DNA from: Sclerodactyla briareus
Taxonomy: Eukaryota; Echinodermata; Holothuroidea; Dendrochirotida; Sclerodactylidae
Direction of reading: 5' to 3'
Length of the DNA: 64,000 nucleotides
Assembly: GCA_026419785.1 (NCBI GenBank)
Contig: JAODTK010003765.1
Span: 124,001 to 188,000 of the forward strand
The notes under the pieces were generated by a model. It worked only from the letters and a program-made list of their open reading frames with translations. It searched no databases and was not told where the DNA came from. The translations under genes and the position numbers were made by a program. This document shows, piece after piece, positions 47,930-60,079 of the stretch (the stretch's first letter is position 1; every line of letters begins with the position of its first letter).

Positions 47930-48000
47930 TCTACCTCGGATTGAACTCACAAGTTTACCCACCAACGCCCTGAGAGTCGACTGAGTAACAAATTCTTCAG
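47930..48000 (-). tRNA. tRNA-like SINE head
   Basis: On the minus strand a B-box-like gagttcaatccga (47949-47937) and an A-box-like tgttactcagtcgactc (47989-47973) are in tRNA spacing. The anticodon stem is imperfect, so this is a SINE promoter and not a functional tRNA. The element's length and tail were not resolved. Confidence 0.55.
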
Positions 48001-48051
48001 CCGAAATTGAATCCAATCTGTGAATGTGAGTGTAAGCCGCACTAACCCACT

Positions 48052-48497
48052 GTGAATCCGACCATAGCGGAAAACAACACCCCGCTTCACCCAGACCAAC
48101 CATGGAAACCACAGTACCATTGGGGTCTCGTCAGAAGTTCGATGGATTCGCCGCTGACGGCAGTCAATAAAGAGGATTCTTCACGTAGGAAGGTTCACCT
48201 TTCCAGTTCTGATTTCAACAACGATTCTGTTTTCCTCGTAAATGGTTTTGTCGATTGTCATATGGAATATCCGCTCTCATCAAGCTAGTGTGTGAGGACC
48301 CGGCCATACCTGGGTCTGTACGAGGCGAACCCCGGACCAATTCATATGAGAGTCCCGATATTGACCGGAGTGAGGATTGGGTACCAGCAGGGACCTATAT
48401 ACCTTTCAACCGGTTTGTTAAGTCGCGAGCCTCAACAGAGCCCCGTCTGATTGATTCTCAGAGCGAGGAAGAAGATCACAGCGTTATATCAGAATGA
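48052..48497 (+). CDS. Two overlapping ORFs, possibly one shifted reading frame with an acidic tail
   Basis: ORF 48052-48288 (78 aa) overlaps ORF 48255-48497 (80 aa) in another frame. The second ends in a Ser/Glu/Asp-rich tail (RLIDSQSEEEDHSVISE) of the kind seen in cytoplasmic tails or adaptor proteins. It follows Ig-like block 2. No hydrophobic membrane segment is seen between them. Not recognised; gene status uncertain. Confidence 0.3.
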
Positions 48498-48499
48498 TG

Positions 48500-51400
48500 A
48501 GATGTGCGCCTACACAAATGGTTAACTAGTCCGGCCTGATCAGGGAAAGATTGCAAAGCAGGCTTTGTGCGACACAAATGCTCAAGATTATTTTGAAGGT
48601 AAAGCAAATAGATCACAAATTGAATATTGCGAATTAATTCTATTCGATCGTAAACCTGGTGGACCCTCAAATGTTCGTCTCTTCACACGAATATCGACAA
48701 AACTCGGACACGCTTTGACCTCTTCAAGGTCAAAGTCAGTCAATATGTGATTGAAGGGACATGATGGGTCAGATGTAGGCAAACTGCAAAAATGCTTCTC
48801 TTCCTTCTACTCAAATTACGTTGGCTTACTGTTGACCTATGTCGCGTCATCATGGCTGGGTAATCACGGGTCGTGTTCAGGATTTGAGGGTCTTAGGAGG
48901 AAGAAAATAATTACTATTATGTCAAAAAAAAAGAAATGCGAAATGCGAGTTTCTTCTCCTTAAGATCAAAGCTGGAGGAGAAAACCATCATACTTCCAAC
49001 TCGGTCAATGATATATGAGCTGTGGTCTCACGACACTATTCAGGGATTTTAGGTTCGAATTTCAGGAAACAACGAATATAATGTGCGATGTGTTTAAAAG
49101 AAAACTGCAAAATCCTTCTCATCCTAAAAAATGAGGACTGGATTACTATAATACTAGGTCAGCGTCATCATGAACTAGTAGTACGGTCATGAAGGGGCCC
49201 CGAAGCCATTATGTGTAAATTGTTGTCTAATGGTGTTATCCCACAAAGAGTTTCTGAAACATGGGCAAACTTGTTTCTGATTGATTCATACCCAGGAAAT
49301 ACTATGGATATGTTTTTCTGCACTAACCGGATTCGGCATATCAATTTGCAAATGGGCCACCCAAAACAGGGAGCCAATGAAGAAATGAAAGGGTCTGTAC
49401 CAAAACTATTAATATATATAGTATTGAGGGTGTCTATTTTTTTATTTTTTCAAGAACATCTCCAGTCCATAATCTCATCTGCCACCAGCATTTAAGGAAA
49501 ATGTGGTACAAACACCTGTGATATGTGGGTGCCCAAGATCATTCTGTCAATTGGACCTCTAGAAATTAAAGTACAGGAAGGGAATAGACGTGTCATTAAT
49601 GATACAACGCCAATATTGGAATCCAATGACTTATGAATAGGATGAAATGAGACTGCGGACGGATTTGCGATTTGCAACCTGTTTGAAGTTGAAACAATTT
49701 GTTACAGGAGAGTATTGAAGGGTACGTTTCCATAAATATATTTTAGTAGAGGTACATTGTGGAATTTCAACTCCGAGCGACAGTAGGCCGTCATTTATCT
49801 GAACAAGAAAGAGCAATGGACCAATAATCTGAATCTGGGGGGGACATCGTTGTGCTATGTCGAGTACATGGAGTTAATAATAGAAAAAGATATCAACTGT
49901 TATGTTGGAAAGAAATTTAAACCATTTGGACGGAAGTCTGTATACTGTAATGACCTCATGTGTTACAGAACAAGCTATGGTTTACAGGTATCAAAAGCCT
50001 TCAAAAGTCAAATAAAACTCCACATGAGTAAGTTACGATTTGTGTTAATTGTTTTCAAGTTTTCATAACATTGAACCACGTATAGAGGAAAGTTGTTAAA
50101 ACCAAAACGCTAACTTACCATATTTTTTTTTTTTTTTTTTAGATTTTGCGAAAAAAAACAACAAGGACAGAATGAGGTTCCATAGGGGTTCACGTTGTCA
50201 TTTTCTTCTTTGGCCTTTATATATATAGGAGCAACGCGGGCTCTTTTAAGAATATTAGACATATCACTACTAACCGAACGAACCCAATAAGATGTACAGT
50301 GGTCCGGGCCATTGAATGGCATACGTCATTGTACTTCTTATACAATTCTACTACACTAAGGTCCCAATCATTTGGGGTTTAAAGAAAGTACTCAATGATT
50401 CATTCCAATCTGATGATTAATTTCCTGAAAAAACACAATGAAATACTCGCGTACCCGTTTGAAAAGCTCAGAATCCACAGTTACAAGTTTTGGCAAACAT
50501 CAGTTTAGTGTTAACCATAATTATTATTCACTACAAAATAGACTATTTTTTGCTGGTGACCGTAAATAATGCCGATGTTTTTTCTTTTCCAAGTTCTCTT
50601 TCCCCTCCGATAGTTGTGTGGTTAAAAAGAGCACATAATTACAATGATTGAACTTCGCAATACGATGACAGAAGTCAGCAGCTTGTTTTTTAAGTTTTAC
50701 CTTACATATTTTCAACCTACTATGATGCGGAAGATAACCGAACGCAACAAAAAAACGCTAAACAATGAATTTACTTTAGGATGTTTAGTTCAGAGGAAGA
50801 AGGGGCCGTTCCCTTCAACAGCCAAGCAGCTGTTACAAGGCAACAACGACTAAATATATTACTTTCAAATATCCTTTTTTCTCCTGACGGAACATCCGCT
50901 CTAGTTTTTTCCTCTCCCATCCGCGGAGAGAAATCTAGCCCTGGCAAAAAACATTACCTATGGGGTAAAAACATACATACGATTAGTATCGCATGCAGTA
51001 AAACGATTGCAATCATTACAGTGAGTGCAAAAAGACAGTTATACTACCGCTAGTTTTCCGTTGGCTGGGTGGGTCATACCCCCAAACTTTGTGTTTATTG
51101 TGCCCATCAAACATCGTTCGTTACCCTCTTTCATTCACATTGTTTTTCCAACCCTCCCTACTTTTAATATGAGATGGCGCTTGGCAGACTCCGAGAACTA
51201 TGGTTCAATCTGGGTTTACCCCCTCCACCAGTGAGGTATAATTTGTTCAGAGCTGTTCCTAATCAAAAATCGAGTATCGATCGACTACCATTTTGTTATA
51301 AGAGAGAATCTAAATTAGGGGACACTATAAAATGGGAAGGAGATTGTACAGCTACTACTCTCCTCAACTTTTTTCTCATAGGTGACCTCGACATAACTCT

Positions 51401-52550
51401 AAACGATAGATAACCATGTACTACATATGGGCTTCGTGCAACAAACTATAGCTCTTCAACATTTGTGCATGTGTTGCTCGCCGCCCTCTACATTTTCCGT
51501 TGGCACAGTTTTAGCCATAAGTCATAATAAGAATAAAAAAATAAAAAAAAATCCGTTGACAAATTCCTGAAAAAAACTGGTTGAGATGGTCATATACTCT
51601 TCGTTTGTGGTCTCTAACACATTCAATTTATTTACTCTCTCAACTCCGATAATAATTGAGAGTCGATAATGCCGAAAATGTGATCAATCGTCCCGCAAAT
51701 AGCTGTAATGTGTACAATAACAATGGTATTTGGAAGGTAGAGTGGGTTCCATCGAATTCATCGCAAATGGCGACGAACTCAACAAAAACAATATGGGACA
51801 CCTCAAACTCGCATTTCTACCTGTAATAACATATAATGCTAAGTAGCAGCGTTGTGGACGATCAGTCAATCGACCCTCATCATCCTCGTCCTCCCCTGGA
51901 GCACCCTGCCTTTGGACATCAGTACTGACCAGCGGGAACCAAGAAGCACGAAGGTGAACACCCGGAACGTGTTCCCTCCGCCCAGACCAACCGTAATCGG
52001 CAAACGACAGGAACCAAGACCGAACGGACTCGCTTGCCAGCTAAAGGTTGCTACTAACTGCACGACGAGTGAATGAAAAAGTGTTCGAAATATCCACCGA
52101 GGCCTAGACATACCACGTCAGTCCAGAGACCCGGTTCTACGCATCTAGACTTCTGATGCCACTCGAACCCTTCCCATTATCAGTTCACCACAGGTATGGC
52201 AACAAGTGTAGGAGGCTAGCGAGCAGTTTGAAACGCAGACTCACCCATCCAGCACATTCCATAGTGATTCAGTAGCAGAAAACAGAGATGATATTAGGGT
52301 GACCCCCAAAGCTGCTCCTCAAGGATAAATAAGAGTCAAAAAAGCATTGCGAAAAATCAACATATCGGCGGCACTAAACCTCATACGCCCTCATTCGTTC
52401 AGACATCCCCTCCAACCGCACCTATTTGTGACTATGACGTGTCGTTGGAGCGCTGCGAAGACATTACCAAAATGGTCAACAAAAATAACCAAAATGAGTC
52501 ATTGACACAAAAAGAGACTAAATATATGCTGTGGTGGATCGAAACCAAAG
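48500..52550. other. Unassigned
   Basis: About 4 kb. Short ORFs (49211-49495, 94 aa; 49850-50068; 50781-51053) carry no motif I recognise. A T-run sits at 50123-50141. Confidence 0.3.
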
Positions 52551-52554
52551 GATT

Positions 52555-52690
52555 TTACCGAATGAAGATTATCCATTAACAGGAGCCGTTTGGACGGAAA
52601 GCTGTCTTGAAAATGCATCGTGTGAGAAGCTATTGGGAATAAAGATTGACAGCAACTGTCATGAATAGCCATATGACCATATAGGTAAAA
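52555..52690 (+). pseudogene. Possible LINE reverse transcriptase scrap
   Basis: In one frame the sequence gives NASCEKLLGIKIDSN (about 52608-52655), which resembles the .KLLG..ID..L block found C-terminal to the YADD motif in LINE ORF2 proteins. No other reverse transcriptase block could be placed nearby, so this is weak. Confidence 0.3.
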
Positions 52691-55575
52691 TAATAACAGT
52701 AGATTGGCCCTCTCAGACGTATAAGACCAATATGTCGACTCTCTAATACGAAGAGTCTTTATTTTATTAAGGATACATTCTTCAATTTTAGTTATTCCAG
52801 TATCATTTGGGGGACTTGTAATGAAAGTATGCTCCAGAGATCTATTTACCTTCCAAAAAATAGCGGCATAGAATAGTATACAAAATTGCTTCCTCGGAGA
52901 AAACTCAACTGATTATTTCAACGTTTAAACACTGGAACACCGACTACATATGCTATTACACGGAAATAAACGCACTGTGTATGGTGATACAACGGCATGA
53001 GCGCCCAAAAACCCGCAGTATTTAACTAGTATGTTCAAGTACACGGCTGAAATACACAATCACTCCCTCAGATCGACATCAATAGCAATCTAATGTAACT
53101 GGAAGAAAGAAAAACAAAACAGCCATAAAAGGAGATTTGCGTATATGCTGCTGTGAATGGAATGTCTTCCAGCAAATGCAAAAGTTGCACACCTCTCTAC
53201 ACTTTTTAAGCAACTCTTAAAACATGCTGAATGAACGAGTGAATTTAACTAATTGATTTGATTGTATGGGAATTACTTCTTATTTGATAAATGCATTTTA
53301 GCTATAAAGTTAAGATTACCTCAACGATTAAAATTGGGTTGACACATGTTGAATAAACGAATGAATGGTTATACATTGGTTTGTTGAAGTATGGTTAACG
53401 ATTGTTACTATCGTAAGTTTGATGATGTTGCCTTTCCCCCCCAAAATGATTAATGTTCCTCAACGCCGTTAAAATGGGTGTACATATTTCCAGCCTGCGC
53501 TTGTGTTATAATATTATATTATAATATCTTATTATTATATTTATATTTATTCTTTCTTCATGTCTCAAAAGACTTTCCATTTGTCATTTCTTAAGTGATG
53601 TTCATTTCTCCATATGAATTTTGTCTCATACCGTTTTGTTGTTTTAGTAAGGGCCTCGGGTAAGATAGCGTTCTGGCTAACCGAGTTTTTTACCCTTTTA
53701 AAATCTAAAATCACTGACCGGTAGGAAGGATGCATTGGCAGGCATGCAAGCTGACTCGTTCATAGTCATGTTCGTCAGCTCACTTTCCACTCACTGATGC
53801 CGGTTTGTTCTGACTGACGCCTCGCAAATTCTCACAGGCCTCAAACGTATCCCCACCCGGGTGATTACGATTCACACAGATGCTCCAGTCAATGATTCTG
53901 CAAATATTTCCTACTTGACTTGTCCTTCGCTGGGCCATAGCGGCCTCTGACATTGCTCGCCCACCTTTTGCGTGGTTGACTTCCAGGAGGATATATCAGG
54001 AGGCGATGGGTCTAGTAGCTTACATCTCAAAGCAGTCGTTAGTAATTCAAATCGGTTGTATTTGAAAAATAAGAGCTAGGAAAGAGTCCTTGCAAAAAGT
54101 ATCACGAATATAACCCCGAATAGTGGAAAAGGTAGAAAATTACTGTCTTTCAACATATTCTTCTAACTCCAGGAGGCCACGAGACAGGTGCTCAGTTTGG
54201 GCCGACAGGAATGAACTTTTCTAGCTTCGGGATTTCGTTGGGTATTTCGGGTATGGCTTTCCGTAACCTGAGGTAACAAACGTCAGAAGAATTGTATGAA
54301 GAATGTCTGATGAAATAGATACCCACACAAAAAAAAACCTCTCAAAATTAGCTATTTTGCAGTGCTCATGTGTGGAACAGTTGATATATTTCACTGAAAC
54401 TCTAATTTTTCTTTTAGAAAGTGAAGTTTGTGGTTATTGGTTCACAGCACCGTTAGAGAAAGGAACGATATGACGTACTTAGCCGAGGGGGCTAAATTCC
54501 AATCAGCTCTCACAAAGTTTCGACATGAGTTATCGTGTCACAGTTCGAAAACTTGGCTACGTTGGCTTTGGAAGCTGATTCCCAAATAATGAGAATAATA
54601 TACACTACATGGCAACCCACCCACACACGATTATGACTCTTACATAATCTCGTTAACAGGATATTAATATGAAAACTTTCAGACGTTGGTGACTTAGCAG
54701 TTCCGGTGTAACCTATACCTGATCTTATACATAGTTTTTTCTCCTCCAAAGCTGTAAACATACAGGTTCAAAGTTGAAATTAATGAATGTTTGCCGTCTT
54801 TAGATATTGTGCTCGCAAGGGTCAAGAGTCACCAGACGCATTACATAACACACCCCTGCGTGACTGCATTAGATTCCTTTGAATTCGTCAAGGAATCAAC
54901 AATCAGTTTTTCATATGGATATTTCTCTACTAACAAAAACAAAAAGTGGAATAGGCGTCATAAGAAAATAGTTATTTGAAACGTCGATTAAAAATAATTC
55001 AGTCACGACAGACATTGGGTATGAGGGGTTCTCGCTACAAGATGAGTCACTATTGGATTTATTTGGGGGGGAGGGCAGAATGGGGCCAGGCAGCGATTCG
55101 TAATTGGGAACGGCGTTATATAGTTCCCCAGCTACCGGAATCCATAATGGGCTAACGCAGGAAGAAATGCGTTCGATTGCGCAGGGTCGGGGTTTGTATC
55201 ACCTCACGGGAACGCAAACGTCCACTTCACTCAAGATGAATCCCGTTTGCATGCTCAGGATAGAAAGTCATTTACCGAGTCCCATGGAATTTTATTAAGG
55301 CTGGAAACAGTCCCTATCCTCTATCCAGATTCTATTGTTACCACACTCGTCTTTTTAATACAGACATGCGACCCTAGAATCATTCACACTTGTCGTGAGG
55401 CTGTTTTACCTGGAATGTGTACTTATTCCAAACCTAATGAAAACAACATGCGAGGACGGTGCAAAATACAAGGAGAGTCTAGGTCCACACAATTGATTCA
55501 TTCCCCTGATGACTAAGCTTGGCATGTCATAAAGTATAGTTCATTTGTCCGCAGAGTCAATACAGATTGAGAATA
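52690..55575. other. Unassigned, with an AT-rich stretch
   Basis: Includes ataat/ttata low-complexity sequence at 53505-53560. ORFs at 54510-54761 minus, 54791-54979 plus, 55104-55298 plus and 55247-55516 plus show no known family. Confidence 0.3.
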
Positions 55576-55576
55576 T

Positions 55577-55945
55577 ATGACATGTCTCCAAAGTTATTCA
55601 TTTCCAGTGCTCCGTCGAAGGAGTTCGTTTTGGAGTTTCACACAAAAAACATTCATTGCATCTGTGTGTTCTCTGCGGAGAATTTGCAGAATTACTATGG
55701 CATACAGTAAAATTATATCATCTGTTCCTCGTTTTGGACGATTTAATGTTGATGGGCAGCCTCTGGGCCCAGGACTGGTATCACTTCGAAGTGATCCAAA
55801 AATAGTGCGGTTGAAGGTATTAAGACAGGTGAAAGAGAATACACATTATATTATATCGTATTACAGTTACGTTAACTACACGATAACGTTGGGCTTTATT
55901 GATTGCGAACCCTCCAATGCTTCGTTAACAATAAATCACAGTTAA
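55577..55945 (+). CDS. 122-aa ORF of unknown function upstream of Ig-like block 3
   Basis: One of the longer non-compositional ORFs here. The second half, from about residue 50, has a balanced composition with FNVDGQPLGPG, regularly spaced hydrophobics, and two sequons (NYT, NAS) flanking a Cys, which would suit an extracellular beta-rich domain. The first half is Arg/Ser/Phe-rich and may be chance. It lies about 160 bp before Ig-like block 3. No family assigned. Confidence 0.35.
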   Translation: MTCLQSYSFPVLRRRSSFWSFTQKTFIASVCSLRRICRITMAYSKIISSVPRFGRFNVDGQPLGPGLVSLRSDPKIVRLKVLRQVKENTHYIISYYSYVNYTITLGFIDCEPSNASLTINHS

Positions 55946-56104
55946 ACGCTCATCGGCCAACACCGAGTCGCATCTCCACTTCATTAACAGAGTAAACATG
56001 TGGAGCGAAACAAACGACCTGGAACTACACTTGTAAGTTGACTGATTCGTGCAGGGTCGCGCGGGGGCATGTCATTCTTACATCACTGAAGGCAAATATA
56101 TGTT

Positions 56105-56310
56105 AAGTTTTCAACGGAAACTTCCATATACGCATCGAGCGTTGGAGAAACTGAGGTTAGGTATGTTGGAGAAAGTGTGGAAATAGTCTGTGACGGATAT
56201 GGGACCCCAGACTAAGACGATATTACCAAAAACGCATAACGACCAAGGGAAGTCAAGTAGTAGTTATTTTTACTGACCAATCAGCGAAAATGCGGATGGT
56301 TTCGTGGTCT
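56105..56310 (+). pseudogene. Ig-like exon block 3
   Basis: Third related block and the best-preserved start: VRYVGESVEIVCDGYGTPD (about 56157-56213) reads in a single frame like the A'-B strands of an Ig domain. The shared motif accaatcagcgaaaatgcgg follows at about 56276-56295. It ends shortly before the CR1/L2-type LINE, so any second domain (present in blocks 1 and 2) is missing and may have been lost to the insertion. Confidence 0.4.
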
Positions 56311-56581
56311 GGTAGGGATAACCTCGTGAAGTATAACGTTGAGCTTGAAGGGAGGGCTTGGGCATCATGAGTGTCAGTGGAAGAGGTTAGGAGGTGTTGC
56401 TGCGATACAAAGGAAAGTAGGGTTATCCTGGCTGACACTAGGAAGAGTTAGTGTGCTGGCGTTGGGGAGCAGTGAAGAAGGGGGTCAGTTGGGCTGGAGT
56501 GGGGGCGGGGAGAGTGGAAGTACAGAGGAGGCGCGACAGTCAGAGAGACGGTGGTTCCAGTCGCGGTGATGGAAGGGACAG

Positions 56582-57110
56582 GTGGACGTGGGGGAGGGAT
56601 CAGGGAAAAGGGGAAAGTGTTTTGCTGGTGGGGGATCGATTGTCCGTATGTTGACATGGAATTTAGTCGAGGATCAGCTGAAGCGTACGCGCGTTGTCTT
56701 CCGGGGTAGGGTGGAGGATATTAGAACGAGGGTAAACAGGATCGTGCGGGATGAGAGGTGGTGGTTGCAGAAGGCCCTAAGAATCTCGGGGGGACAGTCA
56801 GGAGTCCTACTCCGATTCCATGAAAATGTGTGCAGGCCGAAGTCCACTAGGTCGAAAGTCGCGATTTGTGGCATTCTCCCTAGGTTGACGGCCGCGTGCA
56901 GGTAGACGAGAGCGGGTCTCGATAGGTGGTTAAATTAGAGTGTGCTGGGTGAGGGCGTTCAGTTTGGGAGTTCGTCGGCTGTTTCTGGGAAAGAGGGATT
57001 TTTTCGCTAAGGATGGTTTTCGCTAATGGTGCGGGGGCTTCAACTTTAGGCAAGTTGGCAATTTCTGCGTGGACAGGGTTGTTAAACTAATTGGTGGGCG
57101 AGGGTTTCAG
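56582..57110 (+). pseudogene. LINE ORF1, SGNH-hydrolase-like domain
   Basis: SGNH/GDSL esterase-like ORF1 proteins occur in many CR1 and L2 elements, where they are thought to assist retrotransposition. Here the GDS block sits at about 56628-56648 (a one-base shift splits it). A TRVVF.G.RVEDIRTRVNRIVRDE region follows (about 56694-56756), and the C-terminal block FFAKDGF with GASTLGKL comes at about 57000-57060. The DG.H catalytic His block is damaged (DGFR then a stop). The ORF is interrupted, so it should be inactive as read. Confidence 0.7.
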
Positions 57111-57199
57111 GTGTCCGTTAGGCTTACTGGGAGGGTTGTAAATAGTAAGCATCGCAAAGGGAGGTCTGGCGAGGTCAGCAATGGCGATAGATATGTTAG

Positions 57200-59999
57200 C
57201 CAGCTGTTTTTTCCTGTGCTAATGTTGAAGGTATCAGGAACAAGTTTGATGAGTTGGAGATTTTAGTCGAAGCAAGTGCTGACGTCATTGGATTACACAG
57301 TCGTGGTTGAAAAACAGTGAATTTCCAAAGCCGAAGGTCACCTTCCTGTTTGTTGTTTATAGCAAGATAGGATAGAACTCTCCGTGCATTGGTGGTGGTG
57401 GAGTTTGTTGTATGTGAGGCTGAATTTTGAATGGTTTGGAGAAGGCGATTATTGTGGTAAGTTTTGTCAACTCGGATTGGTGTGAAAGTCCGTCTAACTC
57501 ATCGGGTATTCCCAGTTTTTATTAGTGGCGTTGGTACCGTTCTCCAAATAGCTGCTGAAGACAACAACTCGTTCTTTACGACGACATGCTTTTCGAAGTT
57601 TTGGGAAGATTACAATTATTATGGGTGATTTCATTATCAGATTTTCTTGGTCTAATGGTACTAGTGGAGTCAGGATCGCTTTTTCATGTCACGAGGATGG
57701 TTCCTTTTTCAGCATGTACATTTTCCTACCAGAAAGCATAATATCCGATTTTAGTTTGAGCAGTGACCAGAGGTGTAGATAATGTAGAAGAGAGTTGGTA
57801 AGCTCGGTGCAAGTGATCACGAATTTATAGCTTCCGATGTGTCTTTTTCTGTTAATATTCCACAGAGCGTAGAGCTTGTCCTTGTTTCGCGAATCCAGGC
57901 CGAGTGGATGGCATTTCCAGTTTTTAGCAATGTAGATTGGCATAAATTGTAGAAGTACGATGCTGTTGACTCTTGGAATGGTTACATTGAAAAGGTTTTA
58001 AGAGGTTGAAAGTTTACGTTCCTGGAGGAAACGTCGCAGGAAGAACAAGAGGCCTTCTTGGATGAAAAGGGAAGTTTTCTGGCCATCAAAACGTAAGCGA
58101 CATTTATCGCGACTTTATCGTTCTTCTGGGTCCGTGTCTGATCATGAGCATTTCAAAGTTCAGCAAAAGCATTTCCAGCGTTCGTTTATGGTGCTAAAAG
58201 TGATTTCGAGAGGCAGATTGCCTCTATTATCAAGGATGAATCCTCGTGCTTTTTCTCTTATGTGAGGGGGAAGGAAGCAGAAAGTCAAGGACAGCATTGG
58301 TCCTTTGATAGATTCCACCTCGGGTAGTACAACAGCGATAGCCCGGAGATGGCTAACGTTTTAATAATTACTGCTCGTCTGTTTTTACTCATTGGAGAAT
58401 TTGAAATTTTGGTGACTAGTTGTCGGGGTTTCTAGCCTAGTATTGGTAAATGGGTGTTCGCTGGTTTAGTGAAGGAGAAATGCAGAAGCGCAAAAGAATG
58501 AAAAGTCCTGTCCTGACGAGAGGTTTATCCTTCTTACTAAAATTCTTTGCAGACGATGTTGTCTGTTCCATAAAGCTATTGTTTTCAAATAAGACTCTAC
58601 GAGAGGTATTGTTCTGGAGGATTGGAGGAGAGCAAATGTTTCTCCTATTTCCAGAAAGGTAAACGGTCTCTCCCTTGCAATTACAGGCCAGTCAGTCTTA
58701 CTAGTGTTGTATGCAAGGTAAATCAATCAATCATTCGGGATCATTATGGTCGATTATTTCAATGAGCATAGCCTGATTAGAGATCCTCAGAGGTTTAGGA
58801 AAAGAATCGTTCGTGTTTGCCTAATCTCTTGGGAATTTATGGAGATGTTACATGTTCTGTTGACAACGGCAATGCTGTTGATATAATTTTCCTGGACTTT
58901 CAGAAAGCATGTTGACAGGTTCATCATGGCGTCTCTGCTCAAGTGGATGAGCTTTGGATGAGGGAAGTCCCAAGTGGATTCGTGAGGGCTTCGTAATAGG
59001 GAACAACGAGAAGTCATTAATGGGCGGTTCGTCTTCTTGGCAAACGGTGACTAGTGGTGTCCCCAGGGATCGTTTCTTGGGCCGACCTGTTTCTGACGTA
59101 TATTGTCGATCTTGAAGGTTCTGTTCATTCAAGGGTTAAGAAGTTTAAGAAGTTCACAGACGATACTAAGTTGTTTCGGGAGGTCGAGTTTCGAATGATG
59201 ATGCTGCAAAAAGTTTTTCAATGTCGACGAGTGCAAAGTTATGCATATTGGTTTCCACAATCGTAACGCTTCCTTCAAGTTGAATGGGCCGAACCGCGAA
59301 ATTTCAGGAGGTGATCAGAAAAAGACCTTGGGGTTTGTTTTGATGCTTCTTTGAAAAACCTTCCAAGCATTGTGCCGAAGCTGCTAGAAGAGGTCATTGG
59401 ATGAATTCTTGGCTGATAGACGTCACTTCAGTTCATTGATAAGGATATTGTGTCGGCGGATTTAAGAAAAAAAAAAAAAATGGTGGACCGCCCGCACAAT
59501 TAGAGTATATGTACAAGATGTGGAATCCCTGACTTTGCAAAGACAGCAGGTAATGAGAACGTTCAGGTGGGCAACTAGAATGATCACTGTCTGAAAAATG
59601 TTATCTTACGAGGAAGATTAGGCGTTTCGGTCTAAACTACCAGGAGCTGAGAATCGGGTGTATGACTTGATTCAGGTTTTTCAAAATTGTCCAGGGACTC
59701 GATGGCCTGTCTTCCACTACTTCTTTGAAATTTGTTAATGAAATAGAGGTCATCGTCTCAAGCTGCGTGGCAAGCGCGGCAGAATGGACATTCGTAAATA
59801 ATTCTTCTCGCAGAGCGTGATCAATTAGTGGAATCTCTCGAAAATGTTGTTGCTCTAAGAGTGTGAATGCGTTCAAGAAACAGTCATTGATTTTAGTTTT
59901 TCAGGAATCACGGGCGGATTATTTAGTTCGAGTTTGGTTCATTTTTCTTCCTGGGATGTTGTGGCTTCGGGGTCGATTATGAGGATAATGTCCTTCTGA
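57200..59999 (+). pseudogene. LINE ORF2: endonuclease plus reverse transcriptase
   Basis: Endonuclease: ANVEGIRNKFDELEI (about 57218-57262), ADVIGL (57278-57295), IIMGDF (about 57615-57632), and an SDH-equivalent SDHEF (about 57810). Linker: RKNKRPSWMKREVFW (about 58040-58085), SYVRGK (58258-58275) and IGPL (58300). Reverse transcriptase: LEDWRRANVSPI (about 58615-58655), YRPVSLTS (58682-58706), a PQGS-type box with a shift (about 59058-59078), and the catalytic box KFTDDTK (59150-59170; FADD is usual, Ala to Thr here). C-terminal: CKVMHIGFHNR (59231-59265), EKDLGVCFDASLK (about 59320-59358) and QRVI.QWN (about 59812-59835). The domain order is complete, and frames change at least ten times. 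Confidence 0.88.
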
Positions 60000-60010
60000 C
60001 CCTTATTCAC

Positions 60011-60033
60011 TAAACTAAACTAAATAACTAAAC
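60011..60033 (+). repeat. 3' tail repeat of the CR1/L2-type LINE
   Basis: taaactaaactaaataacta plus aac, a short microsatellite-like tail directly after the last ORF2 stop (59997-59999). Confidence 0.7.
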
Positions 60034-60079
60034 CATCTATCAGGAAAGTACTTTTCTCAGCTCAGTGGACTATGCTCAT

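Larger units (their letters stand above)
56450..60033 (+). mobile_element. CR1/L2-type LINE with ORF1 and ORF2
   Basis: A near full-length non-LTR retrotransposon on the plus strand. It has a G-rich 5' part, ORF1 with an SGNH-hydrolase-like domain, ORF2 with APE endonuclease and reverse transcriptase, and a short tail of taaac/taaat repeats (60011-60033) in place of poly-A, as is usual in the CR1/L2 group. The reading frame is broken repeatedly by small indels. The 5' boundary is uncertain. Confidence 0.85.
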
